Source: Kiritimatiellia bacterium (GTDB lineage Bacteria; Verrucomicrobiota; Kiritimatiellia; RFP12; UBA1067). Taken from it: a stretch of 8,212 nt of DNA. Positions 1 to 6,484 of this stretch are shown here, one piece after another. Under the pieces are notes generated by a model. That model saw nothing but the letters and a program-made list of their open reading frames with translations, was not told the origin of the DNA and ran no database searches. Location of the stretch: positions 1 to 8,212 of the forward strand of contig CAAGNL010000335.1 of assembly GCA_900771305.1 (NCBI GenBank). The letters are read 5' to 3'. Numbering within the stretch: position 1 is the stretch's first letter; each line of letters opens with the position of its first letter. Position numbers and translations under genes: made by a program.

Positions 1-3000
1 CCTTCATGTCTGAATGTTTCCACGGAATCTCGCCATCGTCAGAATCCCTTCCCCATCCGTCTCGATAAACAGTTCCCTCATTAAGATCGTGATTCTCAAC
101 AGCACTTTCAAGTATTGAGCGTCCTCCGACCGCGCTCGACACTGCGGGCACGTACTTCGCCAGCGACATGAAGACCTCCTCCTGAGAGGCTTCGCGCGAA
201 AACATCGGAGAGTAGCCCCTGTTGAAAACAGGAGCATTCGTGACAGATCCGCTCGCGACAGCTTTGCCTGCCGATATGCGGTCGTAGAGCGCTTCTCCGA
301 GTATCCTGTGGAAATCCCAGCCGCCGTAGGCCGTACCGCCCGGCAAGCCCGAACCCTTCAGCGTCTCCTGCTTCTGCCAGCAGTAGTTTGCAGTTGACTC
401 AAGCATGCCCTCGAGCAGCCAGGGGGTCGAAGCCGTGTTGTGGAACACCTCGTCGCCGGTCGAATAGTAGTTGTAGACCTCTCCGGCATTGTCGAGCGCG
501 GCGGCGAAGCGATCGGGCCAGCCCATCTGGCCTCTCGCGTCGACCGCATCACCCTCGAACCACCTGAACCAGCAGGCGGACCAGCAGAGGGGCGTGTAGG
601 CGCGCCATCCCGACGGCACATAGCTCGAGAACGCGGCATCCGTGGAATTGGTAGACTGGAGGCTACCGTCTATCGCCTCGGACGCCACGGCGGCATCGAA
701 CATGAAGTATTTCGCGACGTTCAACCCCTCGCGCAATGCTTCGCAGGCGACCATGTTGCCCAGCGACTGCGTCATGAGAATGCGCTTGGACGAATCGGGC
801 TGTCCGCGCACGATCAGACGCTTCAGCGCATCGCCCGTCATCTGCGCCTGGTAGGCGTCCTGCTGATAATGGAGTCCATTGGCCCAGCTGCCCGTCCAGT
901 TGTAATCGCCCGCCCAGGTGACCATGTTGAAACGAGCCCTTGATCCCGCGAGCCAGAACCGCTTGAACAGCACGTCGCCCCAGATGCGCGCGGCGTCAGG
1001 TCCGACGTTGAAGCCATGGGTGAAGAATATATCCAGGTCCTTCTCATCCGGAAGCTCATGGGCCCATTCTGAACGAGGAAGGGCAAAAGTCCCGCAGTCA
1101 ACCGTTTCCGCCCCTCTCAGGCTGTAGAACCGGTACATGTCCCGGACAGGCACAATCGTCATCGGCAGCGCATAGGAATAGAGCACCTCATTCCCGACGC
1201 GGAAGGTCAGCCGAAACGAAGCATACGGACTGACGGCCTCCGCCACAAGGATGCCACTGTTCTCGGAGAACCCGCCGAGCGTACCCGAAGGAATACGCCA
1301 GCCGTTCTCGGGCATGGGAACGAGTTCCGCATGGCAGAGTCGCTGATCGCCGAGCGTCCTCACATCGTTCGTCTGGATGGTTCCGACGCCGGACCAGGGG
1401 ACGTCGGCGAAGCAGAACTTGAACGAGTCCGCGCCTGCATCCGACTCAATGTAGCAGGACACCCCCGCGTCCCAGTAATTGACCAATTCCGAAACGCGCA
1501 GAGCGACAGGGAAGAAATTGACCAGGTCTAGCGGGCCGTTCACTTCGTCATCGCTGGTATTGAGGACACTGCCCCCGCCCCCTTCCGGAATGAACTCGCC
1601 ACGAAGCGTATCCTGATTCTGCCAGTACCAGAACGATTGCCCTCTCATATGCGCTTCGACATCCGCCTCATCGGCCCTTCCGTCCCGATTGTAGTCCGGC
1701 AGCAGAGGCGGTTCGACCGACGTGATCTCCTGCGACTGCCAGTCCTGGACGATCTTGCCGTCGATCACGCACCAGTACCCGAAACGGAGCGTCGCCGCGC
1801 CCTTCGCGGCCGACGTGACGTAGATCGGGGTGACGGGGGAATAGGACTGCGACGAACCGCCGACGAGCCGCCGCCAGCCCGAGATCGGCAGGTTGACGAC
1901 CGCCCTGCCGTCCGTATCGAGGAGCCGACGGTACTGTCCACGTCCGTAGTCGTACATCCACACGGTGAACTGCGCGCCTTCGGCCGCGTCGATGGAGAAC
2001 TGCACGTTGCCGGACGGAAGGCGGACGTTGGTGTGGAGATTCAGCTGGAGCGCCTGGTTGAGGTTCGTCGTGACCGTCATCGGCACGCCCATCACCTGCG
2101 AGAGGCTGTTGTAGACGGACAGCGACGGGCCGGACGGCTTGGAGATCCCCACGCCCAGCACCGTGTAGTTGTACGTCCTGAACACGACCCCGTTCGTGAC
2201 GAACCCGAGCGTCGCATCGCCGACGGACGCGCTGGGATGGACGCCCGCGACACGCACGGTGCAGGGATCGACGGCGCGGCTGAAGTTGTTCCCGCATTCG
2301 TCGATCAGACTGAGCCGGTAGGACTTGTAGGCCACCGCGACATAGTTCGTGCAATGGTCGGGGCAGTCGCAGCACCTGTGGTAGGAGTCGGGACAGGGAA
2401 GATGGATCGGATCGTAGTCGAGTGGATCGCGTATCTTCAGCACGTCGCGCAATTCCTCCGCCCGCCAGGTGGCGTTGGTGTAGGCGTCGTCATGCAGGGA
2501 TGCGCATTGCTCATAGGGCACGTGGTGCTGCGGACATGTCGCCTCGGGCTCCTCGCCTTCGGACCACCCGCCTTCGTCCAGGGAACCGCAGCAATCGCAA
2601 CCGCAGGAGCAGGTTCCGCCGTCATTGCGGCACGTTCCCCAATGGCAGCACCAGGATTCCTCATGGTCATCATTGTCGCCATCCGAATCGTCACCCTCGC
2701 CGTCGTCGAACCAGGGCGGCGTCGGTTCCGGTTCCGGATCGGGATCGTCCTCGCCGGGCTCATTCGGCTTCGGGCAGAACTTGACCGTCTGTGCGTAGGT
2801 CGTCCGTCCGAAGAGGTAGAGCGGGTGGGACAGGGTATAGGTGATGCCGCGGGAGGTGCCCGCGGGGAAGCTCGCCGTGATCAGCGCCGAACGCGGGACC
2901 TCGTTCTCGATCACGACGTCCATACCTGATCCCTGCCAGGCGCACGTCAACAGCGCCGCGCCGTTCCGCACGGGGAGCGACACGCGCTTCCGCCTCGCGT

Positions 3001-4684
3001 TGAAGTCGTGGATGCACGGCGTCTCCGCCTTCGTGTTGGGGAAGTTGACGAAACCCATGACGGCGGACCACGAGGGCAGCACGCCAAAGGCGAAGTCGCC
3101 GGAATCCAGGTCCACGGACAGTCCGTCGTCCCCGCGCAGATAGAGCCTGGCATCCTCGCCTTTCGCCACCCGCACGAGGAGCGGCGTGCCGAAGTCGCCC
3201 GCGCTTCTCGCGCCTCGTGCCGCCGCACGCGTTGACGCGGACGAGGACGGCCCCAGAAGCGGCACGACCTGGTCCCCGACGATCAGCTCGCCAGTACCCG
3301 AGCCACTCACCGTCATGCGCAGGACCGCGGTGTCGTCCGTCGACTGCGGATAGGCGAACGGGGCGTTCGTCGTTCCCGTGTAGAAGACGTGTTCCCACAC
3401 CGTGTTCGTCGAGCCCGGCGGACAGGAGAACGGATCGAGGTCGCCGATGACATAGGCCATGCCATCGGGATAGCGCGGATCCAGCGAATGGGCGTCCAAC
3501 GGGTCGGTGTGCGTCTCGTCGATCTCCTGCCCGTCGGTGAGGCCGTCGAGGTCCGTGTCGGCGACATATGGATCTGTGCCGTAAATGAAGATCTCTTCAT
3601 CCGTCGTAAGCCCGTCGCCATCCGGGTCGACGTCCAAGGGACGCGTCGGATCAAGCCGCGCCCAGCGGAGCGAAGTCGTGTTCTTCGCGAGCGCCGTGAA
3701 CACCCGCCCTTCTCCCGCGTTCGAGACGCCCACCACGAGATTCGACACGACATCGTCTGAGAGACGCGAGAGGTCGTAGCGGAACGCGATGCAGCCGTCG
3801 GGCCAGCATTCCATCTGGAAGCTCACCGGGCTGTTCGCATCGCGATTAAACAGCGCGTTCCGCCAGGTCATCACGAGTGTGTTCGACGGCGTGAGATACT
3901 GCCAGAACTGGCTCGGCCCGCAGTCGAGCTGCTCCCAATTCGCGGCGGGGACGATGCCAAGCGAAGTCTCGAGCGGCGAGATGAAGGTCTCGCGGTCCTT
4001 CATGCGGGGCCGCGCCGTGCCATAGGAGAACACGGTCAGGGCATCGACAACGTTCGTGCCGAGAACAAACGACCAGTCGTTGGTGAAGTGTGCCTTGAAC
4101 CAGTCCTTCGCCGCGCCATAGGCCGTCCAGTCCGCGTGGACATCCGCCCCCTCGGGCGGCGCGAAGTCGAACGTCTCGTCCGTGCCGATCCGAGCAAGCG
4201 CAAGACCCGCGGCATAGTCGGATTCGGTCAGCGACCGGACGGACGGCATTACCGCACCGGTGCCCTCCGCGGTCTCCTGCGGCGCGGGGAGGCCTCCCGC
4301 GGCCATTCCCTCGGAAAGGCCCCCGGAAGGCTCCGTGTCGCCGAGCGAAGCGGCCAGGCGACGGTCCACCCCGCCCATCGCCTCAAGGCCACCAATACCC
4401 AACGCCGCGTTCCAGGCAGCATCCTCGGCGGCCTGCTGCTCGCGGCGCATCCTGTCCCGCTCCTTGTCCTCCCGGGTCGGAGATCCCGCATCCGTGGCAA
4501 CGGCCATGAACGCGCCCATGACGACGACATAGAGCCAGCCCCGCTTCCTGGCGACTTCCATGATCTTGCCCGGCGTCTTCCAGGCCGCCACACCCAGTCC
4601 GGCCAGGGCCATCAGCCCGACAGCGCCCAAACAGCACCAGAGAACCGTGCCGCTGAAAGCCTCCTTGATCGTTGCAACGTCCAT
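1..4684 (-). CDS. Giant exported multidomain protein with thrombospondin type 3 calcium repeats and a C-terminal alpha/beta hydrolase (3' end cut by window edge)
   Basis: One open frame of 1561 codons runs from the ATG at 4684 to the window edge with no stop. Architecture by residue: hydrophobic segments at about 13-34 and 50-64; a charged then Gly/Ala-rich stretch to about 150; a beta-rich domain to about 345 (W-Q-Y-L-T-P-S-N near 261, F-R-Y-D at 301); two thrombospondin type 3 loops (DPDGDGLTTDEE from 353, DTDLDGLTDGQE from 376); an unrecognised region; an acidic Pro/Asp/Glu linker 641-676; a Cys-rich segment 679-778; a probable beta-sandwich; a dockerin-like loop at 997 (DYNRDGRADEAD); and from about 1215 an alpha/beta hydrolase. 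The hydrolase shows T-H-G-F-N at H1223, Ser1307 in T-Q-S-L-G-N, Asp1411 in Y-S-T-G-D-E-V, and candidate catalytic His1557 in K-H-S-D at the edge. Few residues are probably missing. It is likely exported and calcium-binding; substrate unknown. The start is supported by AAGGG seven bases upstream, overlapping the previous stop. Met42 is a less likely alternative start. The long frames opposite it give Arg-rich, domainless proteins. Confidence 0.88.
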   Translation of the reverse strand, partial: MDVATIKEAFSGTVLWCCLGAVGLMALAGLGVAAWKTPGKIMEVARKRGWLYVVVMGAFMAVATDAGSPTREDKERDRMRREQQAAEDAAWNAALGIGGLEAMGGVDRRLAASLGDTEPSGGLSEGMAAGGLPAPQETAEGTGAVMPSVRSLTESDYAAGLALARIGTDETFDFAPPEGADVHADWTAYGAAKDWFKAHFTNDWSFVLGTNVVDALTVFSYGTARPRMKDRETFISPLETSLGIVPAANWEQLDCGPSQFWQYLTPSNTLVMTWRNALFNRDANSPVSFQMECWPDGCIAFRYDLSRLSDDVVSNLVVGVSNAGEGRVFTALAKNTTSLRWARLDPTRPLDVDPDGDGLTTDEEIFIYGTDPYVADTDLDGLTDGQEIDETHTDPLDAHSLDPRYPDGMAYVIGDLDPFSCPPGSTNTVWEHVFYTGTTNAPFAYPQSTDDTAVLRMTVSGSGTGELIVGDQVVPLLGPSSSASTRAAARGARSAGDFGTPLLVRVAKGEDARLYLRGDDGLSVDLDSGDFAFGVLPSWSAVMGFVNFPNTKAETPCIHDFNARRKRVSLPVRNGAALLTCAWQGSGMDVVIENEVPRSALITASFPAGTSRGITYTLSHPLYLFGRTTYAQTVKFCPKPNEPGEDDPDPEPEPTPPWFDDGEGDDSDGDNDDHEESWCCHWGTCRNDGGTCSCGCDCCGSLDEGGWSEGEEPEATCPQHHVPYEQCASLHDDAYTNATWRAEELRDVLKIRDPLDYDPIHLPCPDSYHRCCDCPDHCTNYVAVAYKSYRLSLIDECGNNFSRAVDPCTVRVAGVHPSASVGDATLGFVTNGVVFRTYNYTVLGVGISKPSGPSLSVYNSLSQVMGVPMTVTTNLNQALQLNLHTNVRLPSGNVQFSIDAAEGAQFTVWMYDYGRGQYRRLLDTDGRAVVNLPISGWRRLVGGSSQSYSPVTPIYVTSAAKGAATLRFGYWCVIDGKIVQDWQSQEITSVEPPLLPDYNRDGRADEADVEAHMRGQSFWYWQNQDTLRGEFIPEGGGGSVLNTSDDEVNGPLDLVNFFPVALRVSELVNYWDAGVSCYIESDAGADSFKFCFADVPWSGVGTIQTNDVRTLGDQRLCHAELVPMPENGWRIPSGTLGGFSENSGILVAEAVSPYASFRLTFRVGNEVLYSYALPMTIVPVRDMYRFYSLRGAETVDCGTFALPRSEWAHELPDEKDLDIFFTHGFNVGPDAARIWGDVLFKRFWLAGSRARFNMVTWAGDYNWTGSWANGLHYQQDAYQAQMTGDALKRLIVRGQPDSSKRILMTQSLGNMVACEALREGLNVAKYFMFDAAVASEAIDGSLQSTNSTDAAFSSYVPSGWRAYTPLCWSACWFRWFEGDAVDARGQMGWPDRFAAALDNAGEVYNYYSTGDEVFHNTASTPWLLEGMLESTANYCWQKQETLKGSGLPGGTAYGGWDFHRILGEALYDRISAGKAVASGSVTNAPVFNRGYSPMFSREASQEEVFMSLAKYVPAVSSAVGGRSILESAVENHDLNEGTVYRDGWGRDSDDGEIPWKHSDMK

Positions 4685-4691
4685 GTCCCGA

Positions 4692-4696
4692 CCCTT
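4692..4696 (-). promoter_or_regulatory. Ribosome binding site of the giant gene, overlapping the upstream stop codon
   Basis: The minus strand reads AAGGG seven bases before the ATG at 4684. Two of these bases belong to the TAA stop of the preceding small gene (4697-4695). The layout suggests translational coupling of the two genes and decides the start choice for the giant gene. Confidence 0.6.
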
Positions 4697-5279
4697 ACCT
4701 GAAGCTGATCCAGAAGGACCGGTAGTCGTTCCTGATGCGGCAGAGCTCGTCCGACGCCACGGGACCGCGGCGCGTCACCTTGACGAGATTCCACTCCTGC
4801 CGGAACAGCCAGGGCGGGCACGTCCGGGCGATGTCGGCGAAGCACGCGCCGACGCTGTTCGTGAAGGCCGCCTCCTTGGGCACGAACGCCGCATCGGTGG
4901 CGACGCGCAGGTTCAGGAACCGGGTCGTCCCCTCCGTGGCCGCATCCGGCTCGAAGGTCCGCTCCTCAGCCGAGACGTCCTCGACGAAATAACGTCCCGC
5001 GCGCCAGCCGAGGATGAGATCCGCCTCGTCGGGGGAAAGGTCGCCGTCCGCGTCGGCATCTCGGCCGAAGGCGACCTGGACGCAGTTCAAGACGGACGAC
5101 GCCAGCTCGATGCGGACATCGAACACCTTCACGTCGTTGCGCCGGACATTGAACGCGACGTTGGTCGACGACTCGGTATCGAGATGGTCGGAAACCAGCT
5201 GCCCGACCGCGATTTCCTTCGCGGACAGTACAGGGCAGATTGAGACCAGAAGAAAGAATAGCGGGATAAATCTCAGCAT
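4695..5279 (-). CDS. Small exported protein with one EF-hand calcium loop
   Basis: This 194-residue protein has a typical signal peptide: M-L-R-F, a hydrophobic core (IPLFFLLVSICPV), and a likely signal peptidase I site after L-S-A at residue 20. Residues 74-85 (DADADGDLSPDE) form a complete 12-residue EF-hand loop with Asp at 1, 3 and 5, Gly at 6, Leu at 8 and Glu at 12. Around the loop are a beta-rich N-terminal part and an aromatic C-terminal part (P-P-W-L-F-R-Q-E-W-N-L), with no catalytic motif that I recognise. I chose the Met at 5279, although the frame is open to 5405, because only this start gives a signal peptide and it has AGGA eight bases upstream (5288-5291). The TAA stop lies 10 bases before the giant gene, so the two are very probably one operon. 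It may be an extracytoplasmic calcium-binding partner or a pseudopilin-like or cohesin-like small module; function unknown. Confidence 0.8.
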   Translation of the reverse strand: MLRFIPLFFLLVSICPVLSAKEIAVGQLVSDHLDTESSTNVAFNVRRNDVKVFDVRIELASSVLNCVQVAFGRDADADGDLSPDEADLILGWRAGRYFVEDVSAEERTFEPDAATEGTTRFLNLRVATDAAFVPKEAAFTNSVGACFADIARTCPPWLFRQEWNLVKVTRRGPVASDELCRIRNDYRSFWISFR

Positions 5280-5287
5280 ACAATGAA

Positions 5288-5313
5288 TCCTAAAGGGGAA
5301 TATGCGTATTATA
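5288..5313 (-). promoter_or_regulatory. Probable -10 box and ribosome binding site of the EF-hand/giant gene pair
   Basis: The minus strand carries a perfect TATAAT at 5313-5308. It would place the transcript start near 5301, giving a leader of roughly 20 bases that holds AGGA at 5291-5288, eight bases before the ATG at 5279. No good -35 hexamer sits 16-18 bases upstream of the box, so the promoter may be extended, activator-dependent or read by another sigma factor. This supports transcription of the pair independent of the tRNA unit upstream. Confidence 0.5.
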
Positions 5314-5375
5314 TCATTTTCGACCTTCCAACTCACCAGAATTCGCATGTATGGGACAACTCCGGCAGGACAAGA

Positions 5376-5582
5376 GTGTGCAGGGAAGCACACCAGGTCT
5401 CCCAAGGTCTAGGAGTTTGAATCCACCAACCACCCTTCGCGCAAATAAAACGAACGGTTTTTCGTAAAACCCAGTAAATACGGGCTTTCGCATAAAGTCT
5501 CCAGACCCTCTAAACGGAGACTCGGCCTCCCAAACGGGGAAGGTCGGGAGACTTTTTGCCCCTCTCCAGACCCTGTGGAGAG
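5376..5582. repeat. Intergenic cluster of short inverted repeats sharing GTCTCC/GGAGAC
   Basis: The gap between the tRNA terminator and the EF-hand gene holds no credible gene but several perfect inverted repeats: GTGTGC/GCACAC (5376-5381 with 5388-5393), GGTTTT/AAAACC (5456-5461 with 5466-5471), GTCTCC/GGAGAC (5497-5502 with 5516-5521), CTCCC/GGGAG (5527-5531 with 5546-5550) and CTCTCCA/TGGAGAG (5562-5568 with 5576-5582). A 9-base pair AAAGTCTCC (5494-5502) with GGAGACTTT (5547-5555) competes with the third hairpin. The 12-mer TCTCCAGACCCT occurs twice, at 5498-5509 and 5563-5574. Two minus-strand frames here (125 and 116 codons) overlap the terminator or the tRNA and lack a ribosome site, so I do not call them genes. 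It could be a dispersed palindromic element or a structured RNA. Confidence 0.55.
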
Positions 5583-5663
5583 ACTTCCTGAACCACCCCG
5601 GCGGAGCCGCGGACAGGTGCAAAACGCCCAAAGAAAACGGGGTTGCGCGCGAGATGCGCATAA

Positions 5664-5694
5664 AACAAAAAAGGAGCTGGCTTTCGGCCAACTC
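5664..5694 (-). terminator. Rho-independent terminator of the tRNA-Val transcript
   Basis: On the minus strand GAGTTGGC pairs with GCCAGCTC (one G-T wobble, loop CGAAA; arms at 5694-5687 and 5681-5674). A C and a run of six T (5672-5667) follow, then TTTT after one G. It lies 20 bases past the CCA end of the tRNA. It should end tRNA transcripts and any read-through from tsaB, and isolates the downstream surface-protein pair. Confidence 0.85.
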
Positions 5695-5714
5695 TCTCTT
5701 TTCGTCTGAACTTT

Positions 5715-5791
5715 TGGTGGGCTATAGTAGATTCGAACTACTGACCTCTTCCATGTCAAGGAAGCGCTCTAACCAACTGAGCTAATAGCCC
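5715..5791 (-). tRNA. tRNA-Val with anticodon GAC, CCA end encoded
   Basis: The minus strand folds into a complete 77-base cloverleaf. The acceptor GGGCTAT/ATAGCCC has 7 pairs, the D stem is GCTC/GAGC, the anticodon stem CTTCC/GGAAG, the variable loop AGGTC, and the T stem AGTAG/CTACT with loop TTCGAAT. The anticodon loop TTGACAT puts GAC at 5757-5755, which reads the valine codons GUC and GUU. The discriminator is A, and CCA is encoded at 5717-5715, so the end need not be added by a nucleotidyltransferase. All stems pair fully, so it looks functional. It has its own promoter and terminator. Confidence 0.96.
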
Positions 5792-5809
5792 TTTAAAGGA
5801 ACGGGGGAA

Positions 5810-5838
5810 AGTATACCAAACGCCGGAACCGCGGTCAA
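5810..5838 (-). promoter_or_regulatory. Sigma-70-type promoter of tRNA-Val
   Basis: The minus strand shows TTGACC (5838-5833), a spacer of exactly 17 bases, and TATACT (5815-5810). Each hexamer has one mismatch to the consensus. Transcription would begin near 5803, about a dozen bases before the mature 5' end at 5791. It lies in the 65-base gap after the tsaB stop, so the tRNA can be made strongly even when the upstream genes are not. Confidence 0.8.
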
Positions 5839-5856
5839 CGAGGATTTGAAGTTTTT

Positions 5857-6483
5857 TTACGCGCGAACCGCGGGCTGCAGATAGAGCGGCAAAGGTTCGG
5901 GTTTAGGGAGCTCCAAATGGGCAAGGGCGACTTCGGCGAGGCGCTGGGCCAACGGCACAAGGGATCCCTTGTAGCAATCTGCGAAGACTGCCTGCAGAAG
6001 CGGCTCGATACGGGCACCATCCGGCGTGACCACGGCATAGTTCTCTGGCACCGCCTTGGCAAGCTCGTCCTTCGAAACCAGTGTAAAATCCTGCACGCAT
6101 TTGACGCCGTCGTACAGCACAATCCAGAAACGATCACGGCGCGCATCGCCAATCACCGCCGTGCGGGCGCCATCCCGCGTGAGGGCGTAGGTCGAGGGGA
6201 GCCCGACAACCTTCGTCTCGCGAGACCTGTTGCCGAGTGCAAGGCCCTGGGCGAACGCGAGTGCCGCGCGGATGCCCGCGAAGGAACCTGGCCCCTGCCC
6301 CACCAGCACCTGGTCGAGATCGTTGACGGTAAGTCCGTTGGACGCGAGGAACTCGCGGATCTTCAGCGGCCATTCGGCGCTGCGGGAATCCATTCCCGCG
6401 AAGACGCGGCCAATGACCTTCCCGTCCTTCGCCACGGCGACGCTCTGCGTATCCGTGGACCTGTCGATGACAAGTAGATTCAT
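5857..6483 (-). CDS. tsaB: tRNA threonylcarbamoyladenosine biosynthesis protein TsaB
   Basis: TsaB is the non-catalytic ASKHA-fold partner that, with TsaD and TsaE, transfers the threonylcarbamoyl group to A37 of ANN-decoding tRNAs in the cytoplasm. The 208-residue product begins with the family signature L-L-V-I-D-R-S-T-D-T (residues 3-12). It has the G-Q-G-P-G-S-F-A-G-I-R loop at 62-72, the following A-x-A-x-A-Q-G-L-A-L-G helix, and a D-A-R-R-D-R-F-W segment near 113 that matches the D-A-R-M-G-E-V-Y region of E. coli TsaB. It is a little shorter than the usual 220-235 residues. I see none of the metal-binding His residues of TsaD, which argues against a TsaD assignment. Its ATG starts one base after the prfB stop with only a weak ribosome site inside the end of prfB, so its translation is probably coupled to prfB. 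Confidence 0.93.
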   Translation of the reverse strand: MNLLVIDRSTDTQSVAVAKDGKVIGRVFAGMDSRSAEWPLKIREFLASNGLTVNDLDQVLVGQGPGSFAGIRAALAFAQGLALGNRSRETKVVGLPSTYALTRDGARTAVIGDARRDRFWIVLYDGVKCVQDFTLVSKDELAKAVPENYAVVTPDGARIEPLLQAVFADCYKGSLVPLAQRLAEVALAHLELPKPEPLPLYLQPAVRA

Positions 6484-6484
6484 C

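Noticed and set aside
1637..2929. Plus-strand open frame of 430 codons
   Set aside because: It lies opposite the giant minus-strand gene, is Arg/Val/Gly-rich with no domain, and follows from the GC-rich codon pattern of the opposite strand.
2760..3398. Minus-strand open frames of 212 codons here and 235 codons at 1668-2375
   Set aside because: They are in a different frame from the continuous 1561-codon frame, which carries recognisable domains across both stretches; these products are Arg-rich and featureless.
1..4684. A frameshifted or broken giant gene
   Set aside because: The frame checks at many points (residues 261, 353, 678, 764, 997, 1223, 1307, 1411, 1557 all fall in one register) with no stop, so it is intact up to the window edge.
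5314..5759. Two minus-strand frames of 125 and 116 codons in the intergenic gap
   Set aside because: One begins inside the tRNA gene, the other inside the terminator stem; neither has a ribosome site, and they run through the inverted-repeat cluster and, for one, nearly into the promoter box.
5850..5880. Rho-independent terminator after tsaB (CGCG hairpin next to a T run on the plus strand)
   Set aside because: The T run lies on the plus strand and before the stem, so it cannot serve the minus-strand tsaB transcript; the tRNA terminator at 5664-5694 is the likely end.
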